The notes: generated by a model not told the origin, from the sequence alone. A DNA stretch of 64,000 nt from DASXTC01 sp036505635 (GCA_036505635.1 DASXTC010000028.1:13140-77139), one strand, 5' to 3'. Shown: positions 36,380 to 44,466, numbered from the stretch's first letter. A program made the numbers and translations.

Positions 36380-37554
36380 GCTACCTGACTCATCTCGTCT
36401 GCTCCGCCTGCGGGAGTACCCACGAAAAGGATCGCCTCTGGAATCTCTGCGCGTCATGCGGGATGCCCCTGCTCGCCCGCTACGACCTGCCCCTGGCGCG
36501 CCGGACGATGACGCGTGTCGCGGTGGCGGGTCGCCGGCCGAACTTGTGGCGTTACGGCGAGGTGCTGCCCGATGCCGGCGACTACCAGTCGCTGGGAGAG
36601 GGCTACACGCCGCTGTTGCCCGCGGCGCGGCTCGCCCGGCGATACGGCCTCAAGCACCTCTATATCAAGGACGAGTCGGTCAATCCCACCGGCTCGTTCA
36701 AGGCGCGCGGGCTCGCGCCGGCAGTGGCGATGGCGCACCGGCTCGGCGCCAGAGCGCTCTGCCTTCCGTCGGCCGGCAACGCCGGCTCGGCGGCGGCGGC
36801 CTACGGAGCCTGGGTCGGTCTCCCGGTGCACATCTTTCTTCCGGAGGAGACGCCGGCCCCCTTCTTCCGCGAGGCGGCCGTCTACGGCGCGCTCGTGCAC
36901 CGGGTGAAGGGCCACATCGGAGACGCGGGCCGGGCGATGCGCGAGATGATGGCGGCCGAGTCCGAAGCGGGCTGGTTCGATCTCTCGACTCTCAGGGAGC
37001 CCTATCGCCTCGAAGGAAAGAAGACCATGGGCTACGAGCTGGCCGAGCAGATGGGAGGGGAGTTGCCCGAGGTGGTCATCTACCCGACCGGTGGCGGCAC
37101 CGGCCTCATCGGCATGTGGAAGGCCTTCGCCGAGATGGAGGAGATCGGGTGGATCGACTCGCGCCGGCCGCGGATGGTCTCGGTGCAGTCGTCCGGGTGC
37201 GCTCCGATCGTGAAGGCCTTCGAGGAAGGCCGGGAGAAGGCCGAGCCGTGGCCCGAGCCTCAGACCATCGCCTCGGGGTTGCGCGTGCCGTCGGCCATCG
37301 GCGACTTCCTGATCCTGCGCGCGCTGCGCGAGAGCGGCGGGCGCGCGGTGGCGGTGGAGGAGGAGCGGCTCGCCTGGGCCGTCAGGGAGGTCGGCCGGTT
37401 CGAGGGGATCTTCTGCGCCCCCGAGGGGGCCGCCACCATCCTCGCACTGGAGCGGCTCATCGAGGATCGCCACGTCTCGCCCGCCGAACGGATCGTGCTC
37501 TTCAACACCGGCACCGGCCTGAAGTACCTCGACGCGCTGGAAACCGTCAGGTAA
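36376..37554 (+). CDS. thrC: threonine synthase, PLP dependent
   Basis: Converts O-phosphohomoserine to threonine. The 392-residue protein begins with a zinc-ribbon-like segment (CSACG, then CASCG) found in one ThrC subclass. The PLP lysine is Lys109 in NPTGSFKARG. A SAGNAG stretch and the Gly-rich phosphate loop YPTGGGTGLIGM follow. ATG 36376 overlaps the tyrS stop by 4 bases; longer readings upstream would run through tyrS in another frame. The substrate is called by family resemblance; related fold-type II enzymes such as cysteate synthase look alike. Confidence 0.88.
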   Translation: MSYLTHLVCSACGSTHEKDRLWNLCASCGMPLLARYDLPLARRTMTRVAVAGRRPNLWRYGEVLPDAGDYQSLGEGYTPLLPAARLARRYGLKHLYIKDESVNPTGSFKARGLAPAVAMAHRLGARALCLPSAGNAGSAAAAYGAWVGLPVHIFLPEETPAPFFREAAVYGALVHRVKGHIGDAGRAMREMMAAESEAGWFDLSTLREPYRLEGKKTMGYELAEQMGGELPEVVIYPTGGGTGLIGMWKAFAEMEEIGWIDSRRPRMVSVQSSGCAPIVKAFEEGREKAEPWPEPQTIASGLRVPSAIGDFLILRALRESGGRAVAVEEERLAWAVREVGRFEGIFCAPEGAATILALERLIEDRHVSPAERIVLFNTGTGLKYLDALETVR

Positions 37555-37589
37555 TCCGCGGGCGGGATGGCGGCTTGCCGGACCGGTCT

Positions 37590-37985
37590 CTAGTCCATCT
37601 CGAAGTGGAAGTGGACCTCTACCGAAGTGCGCGGGTAGCTCTTCGGAAGCGGATCGAAGGGCGCCGCCTTCTTGACCGCGTCGGTCGCGGAGGCGTCCCA
37701 TGCGTCCGAGCCGCTCTTCATGTGGAGCCGGCTCTCGATGACGCTGCCGTCGCGCAGAATCGTCACGATGACGACCGACTTGGCCGGAGGGTTCGGTCTC
37801 TCATCCGGAATCTTCCATGAAGCACCCACCTTCTGGTGGACCTTCTGCATGTAGGCGCTGTCCTTGAAATCAGAGGCCGGGTAGGTCTTGAGATCGGGCT
37901 TGCCCGCGGCGAAGGCCCCGGCGACCAAGAAAACGAGGACGAACGTGACGGCGTTGAGCGCGGCCGCAGCGCGGTGGCGTCTCAT
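37590..37985 (-). CDS. small exported TonB/TolA C-terminal domain protein
   Basis: A 131-residue protein with a signal peptide (AVTFVLVFLVAGAFA) followed directly by a TonB-C-like domain: VGASWKIPDERPNPP, VVIVTILRDGSVIESRLHMKSG, ATDAVKKAAPFDPLP and SVEVHFHFEMD. Ordinary TonB and TolA have an anchored helix and a long Pro-rich or helical spacer, and neither is present, so this is a stand-alone periplasmic version. Its function is unknown; cell-envelope linkage is an inference. The start is ATG 37985, 9 bases after a TATGAT box. Confidence 0.72.
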   Translation of the reverse strand: MRRHRAAAALNAVTFVLVFLVAGAFAAGKPDLKTYPASDFKDSAYMQKVHQKVGASWKIPDERPNPPAKSVVIVTILRDGSVIESRLHMKSGSDAWDASATDAVKKAAPFDPLPKSYPRTSVEVHFHFEMD

Positions 37986-37994
37986 GACGGAGGG

Positions 37995-38023
37995 ATCATA
38001 GTTGCCGGCCGGTTCCGCTGCAA
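37995..38023 (-). promoter_or_regulatory. promoter of the TonB-like gene, leaderless arrangement
   Basis: Minus strand: TTGCAG (38023-38018), a 17-base spacer, TATGAT (38000-37995), then 9 bases to ATG 37985. The bases before the ATG (CCCTCCGTC) contain no ribosome-binding site. Confidence 0.6.
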
Positions 38024-38071
38024 TCGCGCCACCGGTGTAGTAGGCTGCGAAACCGGGAGGGACCTCTGAAG

Positions 38072-38596
38072 ATGAGGATCGCGTCGTGGCTGTTGTGCGC
38101 CGGATTGCTGGCAGTCCCACCCACCGGCGCGGCCCCGTTCACGAGGGCTCCCGACATCGAGCTGACGAACATCCACGGCGCCAGGACGCGCATCGACTAC
38201 AAGTCGGCGAAGGTGACGCTGGTCAACTTCTGGGCGACCTGGTGCGGGCCCTGCCGGCAGGAGATGCCGATGATTGCGAAGCTCTACCACGAGCACGGGC
38301 CCAGGGGCTTCCGTGCCGTGGGCATCGCCGTGGAGTCAGGCGGGCCCAAGGAGGTCAAGACGTTCCTCGAGGAGAACCGGGAGTTCGGGATCAACTACGA
38401 GATCCTCCTGGGCGGAGACGATGCCCTTTTGCGGTTCGGCGACATCGGGATCGTGCCCACCACCTTCCTGTTCGATTCCGGCGGCAGGTTGCTCAAGACC
38501 TGGAAGGGGGTCACTCCCAATTTCCACGAGAAGCTGAGCGGGGAGATCACAAAGCACCTGGCCACCGCCGCGGCCCCGCCCGCCGGGAAGCCCTGA
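38072..38596 (+). CDS. exported thioredoxin-fold protein, TlpA/ResA-like
   Basis: A 174-residue periplasmic redox protein: signal peptide (SWLLCAGLLAVPPTGAA), then the family start APDIELTNIHG. The active site is FWATWCGPCRQEMP with the CxxC pair at Cys58 and Cys61, and the cis-Pro loop is IGIVPTTFLFD. It probably reduces disulfides, for example apocytochrome c heme sites; the multiheme cytochrome at the window end is compatible with that but 23 kb away. GGGAGG about 12 bases before ATG supports the start. Confidence 0.9.
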   Translation: MRIASWLLCAGLLAVPPTGAAPFTRAPDIELTNIHGARTRIDYKSAKVTLVNFWATWCGPCRQEMPMIAKLYHEHGPRGFRAVGIAVESGGPKEVKTFLEENREFGINYEILLGGDDALLRFGDIGIVPTTFLFDSGGRLLKTWKGVTPNFHEKLSGEITKHLATAAAPPAGKP

Positions 38597-38671
38597 GTCG
38601 GTCCACTGGATCGACACGGCGCCCGCGACGGCGCCCGGGACGACCGACCACATCATGGAGATGACCAGCCT

Positions 38672-40198
38672 TTGCCTTCAGTGAGCCCACCGACAAGGGA
38701 TAGCTCAGGCTACCCGGCCTCGCTATCCCGTGGGCGCCGCCGGGCTCTGGGCGCCTTCTACACGCCGCCCGGGCTCGTGGAACGCCTGGTCGAGCTCGCG
38801 GCCGGTCTCCTGCGCGCCCGGGGCCGGGCCCGGCCCCGGGTTCTCGACCCGGCTGTGGGGGATGGGGCCTTTCTCGCGGCCGTGGGACGCAGGCTGGCGG
38901 CGCGCCTCACCGGCGTCGACATCGATCCGGCTGCGGTCTCGCTCGCGCGCGGCGCGCTGGGCCCCGACGCCGACCTCGTGTGCGCCGACTTTCTCGCGGA
39001 TCCGCCGGCCGTGAGCGGTCCCTTCGATCTGATCATCGGAAACCCGCCCTGGGGAGGGTGGAACCGGACCCTCGACGAGACGGCGAAGAGTGCGATCCGC
39101 GCGCGCTTCAGGACGGCCCGGGGGCTCCTGGATCCGTTCGCGCCCTTCATCGAGCGCTCCACGTCGCTGCTGGACGATGGTGGCATCCTCGCGCTCGTCC
39201 TGCCGGACCATTTCCTTCTGAAGAACTACCCGGAGGCGAGACGTCACGTGGTGGAAGGCTATCGTCTCGAGGAGCTGGCTCGCTGGGGCCGGGCATTCGC
39301 GGGCGTCAACGTCGATGTCTGCACGCTCGTGGCGGTCCGCGGGCGTCCCGTCCCCCGGCACGCGGTCCGGTGCCTTCCCGAAGGAGCCGTGGGCCGCCAG
39401 ATCCGGATCCCGCAGGCCCGTTTCGCGGCACGGCCCGGATGCGTCTTCAACCTGTCTCTGGACCGCGGTGCGGCGGCCCTGCTGGATCGGCTCGACCGGC
39501 GGTGCGCCCGGCTCGACGAATGGATCGAGACCCACGAAGGGATCCACTCGGGCAACATGAGAGCGCGTCTCTTCCTGCCTCCGGCAAGGACGGCGGCCCT
39601 GGCGGCCCGCTTCCAGCGTCCTCTGATCCTGGGGCGTGGCGAGATACGCCCCTTCCGCCTGACGTGGGCGGGGCGCCGCGTCGTCTATGACCCGCAGGCC
39701 ATACGCCGCGACCGGGGCGAGTACGCCAACCTCGGCCGGGAGCGGTGGTTCACCTCGCCCAAGATCCTGGTCCGCCGCACCGGCGACCGGATCGTGGCGG
39801 CGCTCGACCGCAAGGGCCTCTTCGCCAGCAACAACCTCTTCGTGGCGCTTCAAAGGCCCGCTTGCCCCGTGCCGCTGGAGTACGTCGAGGCATACCTCAA
39901 CTCGACTCTGGCCACGTGGTGCTTCCGCACGCTTCAGCCCCGAGCCGGACGGATCTTCGCGGAGCTGAAGCTGGTGCATCTCAACCGCCTGCCCGTGCCC
40001 CTGCCCGGAAACCCGAGCGAGATGGCGCGGATCGCATCGCTCGCGGAGCGCCTCCGGAGGCCGGCTCCCGCGCGGGTTCTCGCCTCGGCGGCCGCGGCCC
40101 TCGACGCCGCGTTCCTTGATCTTGCCGCGCTGGCCCCCGCAGAGGGCGCCCGGGTCATGCGCGAATCTCGTATCACTCCGAGCGCATCTTCTCTATAA
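38672..40198 (+). CDS. orphan N6-adenine DNA methyltransferase (TaqI/Eco57I-like)
   Basis: A 508-residue gamma-class methyltransferase. Motif X-like GAFYTPPGLVERLV opens it, motif I is VLDPAVGDGAFL with Asp59, and the catalytic motif IV NPPW starts at Asn124. The C-terminal half contains a TaqI-type specificity region (IHSGNMRARLF, then RWFTSPKILVRRTGDR, ASNNLFVALQR). No nuclease domain is fused, and neither neighbour is a restriction enzyme. The start is TTG 38672, or GTG 38681. Its TAA stop lies inside the -10 box of speA. It may act as an epigenetic modifier or be a remnant of a restriction or BREX-like system. Confidence 0.85.
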   Translation: MPSVSPPTRDSSGYPASLSRGRRRALGAFYTPPGLVERLVELAAGLLRARGRARPRVLDPAVGDGAFLAAVGRRLAARLTGVDIDPAAVSLARGALGPDADLVCADFLADPPAVSGPFDLIIGNPPWGGWNRTLDETAKSAIRARFRTARGLLDPFAPFIERSTSLLDDGGILALVLPDHFLLKNYPEARRHVVEGYRLEELARWGRAFAGVNVDVCTLVAVRGRPVPRHAVRCLPEGAVGRQIRIPQARFAARPGCVFNLSLDRGAAALLDRLDRRCARLDEWIETHEGIHSGNMRARLFLPPARTAALAARFQRPLILGRGEIRPFRLTWAGRRVVYDPQAIRRDRGEYANLGRERWFTSPKILVRRTGDRIVAALDRKGLFASNNLFVALQRPACPVPLEYVEAYLNSTLATWCFRTLQPRAGRIFAELKLVHLNRLPVPLPGNPSEMARIASLAERLRRPAPARVLASAAAALDAAFLDLAALAPAEGARVMRESRITPSASSL

Positions 40199-40199
40199 T
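40194..40199 (+). promoter_or_regulatory. -10 box of speA, containing the upstream stop codon
   Basis: TATAAT, 58 bases before the speA start; TAA at 40196-40198 ends the methyltransferase gene. No clear -35 hexamer is seen. The leader carries GAAGGAGAGG just before the ATG. Confidence 0.4.
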
Positions 40200-40257
40200 C
40201 TCGCTTCCGGTACCGCGTTCCACTCGCGACAGGCAGGCCGGCGAAGGAGAGGACAGG

Positions 40258-42150
40258 ATGGAAAAGTACGGCATCGATGATGCGATGAACCTCTACGGGA
40301 TCGATTCGTGGGGCGCCGGATACTTCAAGATCAACGAGGAAGGCCATCTCATCGTCACGCCGACCAATGACGAGGCCCGTCTCATCGACCTCGAGAAGGA
40401 AGTCACCGACCTGACCCGCAAGGGGGTCACCACGCCGCTGCTGCTGCGCTTCCCGCAGCTTCTCGAGTCTCAGGTGAAGAACCTGTGCAACGCCTTCCGC
40501 AAGGCGATGAGCGAGTACGGCTACTCGCGCGAATACCGGCCGGTCTTCCCGATCAAGGTCAACCAGCATCGATTCGTCGTCACCGAGCTGCTGGAGGCCG
40601 GCTGGAAGTACAACCTGGGCGTGGAGGCGGGCAGCAAGCCGGAGCTGCTCGGCGCCCTGGCGCTCGACACGCCCCCCGAGTCGCTTCTGGTGTGCAACGG
40701 TTTCAAGGACATGGCGTACCTGTCCAACGCGATCCTGGCGCAGAAGATCGGCAAGAAGGTGGTGATCGTCGTCGAGAAGCCCTACGAGCTCGAGAGCCTC
40801 ATCCAGATCATCAAGGACAGGGGGGTCAAGCCGCTCATCGGCTTCCGCGTGCGCCTGCACAGCAGGGGGTCGGGCAAGTGGGAGAAATCGGGCGGCGTCA
40901 CGAGCAAGTTCGGTCTCTCCACGGCGCAGCTTCTGGAGGGGATCCAGGAGCTCAAGAAGGCGCGTCTGATCGACTGCCTCAAGATGTTCCACTTCCACAT
41001 CGGCTCGCAGATCACCGAGATCCGGCGCCTCAAGACGGCCATCAAGGAGGCGGCCCGCGTCTACGCCAAGGCCCGCAAAATGGGCGTGGAGATCGAGTAC
41101 CTCAACGTGGGGGGCGGGCTCGGCGTCGACTACGACGGCTCGAGGACCTCCTCGGACGCCAGCGTCAACTACACCGTGCAGGAGTACGCCAACGACGTCG
41201 TTTACACCGTCAAGGACGTCTGCGAGAACGAAAACGTCCCCGAGCCCGACATCGTGAGCGAGTCGGGCCGCGCCATGACGGCGTATCACTCGTTGCTGGT
41301 GATCGACGTCCGGGCGGAGATCAGTGCGCGCACCGCGACGAAGCTCAAGCCGTCGCCCAAGGACCCCCAGGTGATCGGCGACCTGTTCTTCATCCTCAAG
41401 GGCATCACGGTGAAGAACTACCGCGAGTTCTATCACGATGCGCTCGAGCACCGCGACGAGATGTTCTCGCTGTTCAACCTCGGACTGCTGTCGCTGGAGG
41501 AGCGGGCCCGCGGCGAGGGCTGCTTCTGGGAGATCGCCTTCAAGGCGGTCCGCCACGCCAAGACGCAGAAGTTCGTGGCCGACGAGTTCGTGGACCTGGA
41601 GAAGCAGCTTCACGAGAAGGTCGTCTGCAACTTCTCCGTGTTCCAGTCGATCCCGGACCACTGGGCCCTCGACCAGCTCTTCCCCGTCGTGCCGATCCAC
41701 AGGCTGCGCGAGAAGCCCGACCGGCGGGCGACCCTCGTGGACATCACCTGCGACTCGGACGGCGAGATCGACAAGTTCGTCGACCTCAAGGACATCAAAG
41801 AGGCCCTCGAGCTTCACGGCCTCAACGGCAAGGAGCCGTACCATCTGGCGATCGTCCTGATCGGCGCCTATCAGGACACCATGGGGGACCTGCACAACCT
41901 GTTCGGCTCGGTCAACGAGGCCCACCTCGTCGTCGACGACGAGGGGAAGGTACACGTCAAGAGGATCCGCCGGGGCAACTCGGTGCGCGAGACGCTCTCG
42001 GCCTTCGGCTACGATGCGAAGGATCTGGCAGCGCGCCTGCAAGCTCTCCTGGAGGAGAGACAGAGCAAGAACGGTCTGTCGCCGCGTGAGGCCCGCGCGC
42101 TCCTGTCCGAGTACCGGGGCCAGTTCGACGCCTACACCTACCTGACCTGA
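40258..42150 (+). CDS. speA: biosynthetic arginine decarboxylase
   Basis: Decarboxylates arginine to agmatine, the first step of the agmatine route to putrescine. The 630-residue length is normal for the SpeA fold-III PLP enzyme. The PLP lysine is Lys100 in FPIKVNQH. The N-terminus YGIDSWGAGYFKINEEGHL, the PLP phosphate region NVGGGLGVDYDGS, and SESGRAMTAYHS are SpeA hallmarks. A strong GAAGGAGAGG lies before the ATG. It is followed by agmatinase after a 13-base gap, so the two form a polyamine operon. Confidence 0.96.
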   Translation: MEKYGIDDAMNLYGIDSWGAGYFKINEEGHLIVTPTNDEARLIDLEKEVTDLTRKGVTTPLLLRFPQLLESQVKNLCNAFRKAMSEYGYSREYRPVFPIKVNQHRFVVTELLEAGWKYNLGVEAGSKPELLGALALDTPPESLLVCNGFKDMAYLSNAILAQKIGKKVVIVVEKPYELESLIQIIKDRGVKPLIGFRVRLHSRGSGKWEKSGGVTSKFGLSTAQLLEGIQELKKARLIDCLKMFHFHIGSQITEIRRLKTAIKEAARVYAKARKMGVEIEYLNVGGGLGVDYDGSRTSSDASVNYTVQEYANDVVYTVKDVCENENVPEPDIVSESGRAMTAYHSLLVIDVRAEISARTATKLKPSPKDPQVIGDLFFILKGITVKNYREFYHDALEHRDEMFSLFNLGLLSLEERARGEGCFWEIAFKAVRHAKTQKFVADEFVDLEKQLHEKVVCNFSVFQSIPDHWALDQLFPVVPIHRLREKPDRRATLVDITCDSDGEIDKFVDLKDIKEALELHGLNGKEPYHLAIVLIGAYQDTMGDLHNLFGSVNEAHLVVDDEGKVHVKRIRRGNSVRETLSAFGYDAKDLAARLQALLEERQSKNGLSPREARALLSEYRGQFDAYTYLT

Positions 42151-42163
42151 GGTCCACGCCGCC

Positions 42164-43087
42164 GTGATGAGGAAAAAGAGGGCGCGCCGCGCCACGCCGC
42201 GCAAGTCCCCTTATTTCGACCTGAGCGAGGCGGAGTCCGCCTACGCGACGTCGAGAGTCGTGATCCTGCCCGTCCCGTTCGGCGGCACCGTGACCTACGG
42301 CCGCGGAACCGAGAAGGGCCCCGAGGCCATCCGCGTCGCCTCGCAGCAGGTGGAGCTCTTCGACGAGGAGACCTGCCGCGAGCCGTACCGTGTCGGGCTC
42401 CACTCGGCGCCTCCCGTGCCCTGTCCACCGCGTCTGAAGCCCGAGGAGATGGTCCGGCGGGTGGCCGCCCGCGTCGAGAGGTACCTGGAGGACGGCAAGT
42501 TCGTCGTGACCCTCGGGGGAGAGCATTCGGTGTCCCCGGGAGCGACCGGGCCCTACGCGCGCCGCTTCCCGGACCTGACCATCGTCCACTTCGACGCGCA
42601 CTCGGACCTGCGCGAGTCGTATCACGGCTCGGCGCACAACCACGCCTGCGCCGGCGCCCGGATGCGCGAGCACGCGCGTCTCATCCAGATCGGGATCCGC
42701 GCGCAGACGCCCGAGGAGCGGCGGGTCATCGACCGGGGCGAGGTGGAGACGCTGTTCGCCTGGCAGATGCAGGGCGTGGACTGGGCGCCGGGCATCCTGG
42801 AGAAGGTCGCGCCGGGCTCACCCGTCTACGTGACCGTCGATCTGGATTACTTCGATCCGACCCTCATGCCGGCCACCGGCACGCCAGAGCCGGGGGGAGG
42901 GCAGTGGTATCCGACCGTGGAGTTCCTCAGGAGGCTGGCCGAGCGCGTCCGGGTCGTGGGGTTCGACGTGATGGAGCTGGCGCCCATCCGCGGCCTGCAC
43001 GCGCCCGACTTCATGGCGGCACGGCTCACGTACAAGATGCTGGCGTACGTCTTCGCGGAGACCGCCGTCAAGCCTGCTTCCGTCTGA
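42164..43087 (+). CDS. speB: agmatinase (agmatine ureohydrolase)
   Basis: Hydrolyses agmatine to putrescine and urea. A 307-residue ureohydrolase whose binuclear Mn site is intact: GGEHSVSPG, HFDAHSDLRE (about residues 140-149) and DLDYFDPTLMPATGTPEPGG. The basic N-terminus (MRKKRARRATPRKSP) is not part of the core. Placement behind speA decides agmatinase over arginase or formiminoglutamase. Its last 20 bases overlap the convergent 77-residue gene on the other strand. Confidence 0.95.
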   Translation: MMRKKRARRATPRKSPYFDLSEAESAYATSRVVILPVPFGGTVTYGRGTEKGPEAIRVASQQVELFDEETCREPYRVGLHSAPPVPCPPRLKPEEMVRRVAARVERYLEDGKFVVTLGGEHSVSPGATGPYARRFPDLTIVHFDAHSDLRESYHGSAHNHACAGARMREHARLIQIGIRAQTPEERRVIDRGEVETLFAWQMQGVDWAPGILEKVAPGSPVYVTVDLDYFDPTLMPATGTPEPGGGQWYPTVEFLRRLAERVRVVGFDVMELAPIRGLHAPDFMAARLTYKMLAYVFAETAVKPASV

Positions 43088-43301
43088 AGTGGGCCCGCAG
43101 GGCGATCTGGGCGCTTATGAGGCCGGCCAGCAGGCCATCCTCGTAGTTGAACCGTCCGTCGCCGGCCAGCTCGGGGAAATCGAGCGGGCTGAGCAAGTCG
43201 TCGCCCGTGAGCCGCGCGTTGATCGAGCGGGCGACGGCGAGCACCTTCGCGCGCTGCTGCGAGATCATCTCGTCGAAAAGCGCCTCGAGATCCTGAGTCA
43301 A
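43068..43301 (-). CDS. small hypothetical protein, 77 residues
   Basis: A soluble, mostly helical protein (DLEALFDEMISQQRAKVLAVA, then LTGDDLLSPLDFPELAGDG) that I do not recognise. It starts at TTG 43301, 7 bases after the stop of the 59-residue membrane protein gene, with no clear ribosome-binding site; ATG at about 43268 would shorten it by 11 residues. Clean composition, good continuity and the tight spacing favour a real gene. It may act with the small membrane protein. Confidence 0.6.
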   Translation of the reverse strand: MTQDLEALFDEMISQQRAKVLAVARSINARLTGDDLLSPLDFPELAGDGRFNYEDGLLAGLISAQIALRAHFRRKQA

Positions 43302-43308
43302 GGCGTCG

Positions 43309-43488
43309 TCACTGGAACGGGTCCTCCTGGTTTTCGGCCTCCCGGTTCATCAGGTCCCATTCGATCAACCGGATGAGGAAGTAGATCGCCGCCAGCAGGA
43401 GGATCCCGGCGATCGCCCAGGCGATGGGCGAGGTGCGAATCCGCTCGAACGTCTGGCCCGCCGCGGCCGTCTCGGGTGGGAGGAGCAT
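43309..43488 (-). CDS. single-pass small membrane protein, 59 residues
   Basis: A short gene opposite the empty-looking gap after speB. It starts MLLPPETAAAGQTFERIRTS, has one strong membrane helix (IAWAIAGILLLAAIYFLIRL, about residues 22-41) and a charged tail ending ENQEDPFQ. A TTGACA/CAGAAT promoter with an 18-base spacer ends 7 bases before the ATG, strong support for a gene this short. It probably forms an operon with the 77-residue protein. No family recognised. Confidence 0.65.
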   Translation of the reverse strand: MLLPPETAAAGQTFERIRTSPIAWAIAGILLLAAIYFLIRLIEWDLMNREAENQEDPFQ

Positions 43489-43495
43489 CGGACCG

Positions 43496-43525
43496 ATTCT
43501 GGTACCCGGGGCGCCGGCGTGTCAA
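43496..43525 (-). promoter_or_regulatory. promoter of the small membrane protein gene
   Basis: Minus strand: consensus TTGACA (43525-43520), an 18-base spacer, CAGAAT (43501-43496), and 7 bases to ATG 43488. It shares a 63-base divergent region with the radical-SAM-like gene promoter. Confidence 0.6.
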
Positions 43526-43533
43526 TCAGCCGG

Positions 43534-43542
43534 TGCTATGCT
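43534..43542 (+). promoter_or_regulatory. extended -10 promoter of the radical-SAM-like gene
   Basis: TGC plus TATGCT (43537-43542), ending 9 bases before ATG 43552. No -35 of note. This distance selects ATG 43552 over an earlier in-frame start at 43519, which would lie upstream of transcription. Confidence 0.5.
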
Positions 43543-43551
43543 CGGAGCCTG

Positions 43552-44466
43552 ATGATCGTCACCGAGCGGACCTGCCGGAGCATCGTGAACCCCACCGGAG
43601 GGTTCCTCGCGGGCTTCACGCACACGATCAACCCGTACCATGGGTGCGCCTTCGGCAGGACGCTCTGTGGCATCCCCGACTACGCTCCCGAAATCGTCCG
43701 CGCCCACGGCGAGAAGCGGGAGTGGGGCGGTTACCTCGACGTGAAGATCAACGCGCCTCGAGCCTACGACGCGGACCATGACCGCATCCGTGCGGGGAGC
43801 AAACCATCGCTGAGGATCTACATGAGCTCGGTGACCGACCCCTACGTCCCGCAGGAGCGGTCCTACCGGGTGACGCGGGGGATCCTCGAGAGGATGCGGC
43901 TGCGGCCGCCCGATCTGCTGGTCCTCCAGACCCACACCCCCAACCCCCTGTGGGACATCGACCTCATCGAGGATCTCTCGAGAAGGTTCCCTCTGGCCGT
44001 CCAGGTCAGCGTCGAGACCGACCGCGAGAAGATGGGGCCCCCCTTTCCGCCTCATGCCTATCCGGTCGCCGAGCGCCTGTCGGCTCTCGCGAGGATGAAG
44101 GCGCGGGGCATCGAGACCGTGGCGGCCGTGTCGCCGCTGTGGCCTATCGACGACGTGGAAGGGTTCGCCCACCGTCTGGACGAAGCGTGCGCCTTCGTGG
44201 TGGTGGATCACTACCTGGTCGGGGACGGCTCCAGGGACGGCTCGCGCACCCGCAGACGCCTCGCGCTGGCCGGCCGGAGTTTCCCGGACCTCCTCATGGA
44301 GGCAGGCTTCGAGCCCTGGACGCGGATCGAGGCGCTGGACCGCGTCGTCGCGGTCTTTCGCCGGGTCCTCGGGGCCGCGCGGGTCGGGGTCTCGAGTGAG
44401 GGGTACCATCAGGCCGCCCAACGGCTCCTCAAGGGTGTTACCATTGGGGTGCGCCGGGAGGCTTGA
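43552..44466 (+). CDS. radical-SAM/Rv2578c-SPL-like protein with degenerate iron-sulfur motif
   Basis: A 304-residue TIM-barrel protein of the SPL/Rv2578c radical SAM type, shown by FTHTINPYHGC near residue 28, YMSSVTDPYVPQE, LLVLQTHTPNPLWDIDLIE and VQVSVETDREKMG. The expected CX3CX2C reads C-AFG-R-TL-C: the first and third cysteines remain, but Arg replaces the second. Whether it can hold a SAM-bound [4Fe-4S] cluster is doubtful unless another Cys substitutes. The substrate is unknown. Its stop overlaps the next methyltransferase start by one base. Confidence 0.75.
   Translation: MIVTERTCRSIVNPTGGFLAGFTHTINPYHGCAFGRTLCGIPDYAPEIVRAHGEKREWGGYLDVKINAPRAYDADHDRIRAGSKPSLRIYMSSVTDPYVPQERSYRVTRGILERMRLRPPDLLVLQTHTPNPLWDIDLIEDLSRRFPLAVQVSVETDREKMGPPFPPHAYPVAERLSALARMKARGIETVAAVSPLWPIDDVEGFAHRLDEACAFVVVDHYLVGDGSRDGSRTRRRLALAGRSFPDLLMEAGFEPWTRIEALDRVVAVFRRVLGAARVGVSSEGYHQAAQRLLKGVTIGVRREA

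Noticed and set aside
39934..42204. A long open frame on the minus strand opposite speA (756 codons)
   Set aside because: It is antisense to a clear enzyme gene, its translation is dominated by Leu, Val, Asp and Arg with no motif, and GC-rich codons make such shadows common.
43298..43525. A 75-codon minus-strand frame in the speB downstream gap
   Set aside because: It is out of frame with the 59-residue membrane protein that has a clear helix and promoter, and it consists mainly of Arg, Pro, Gly and Asp.
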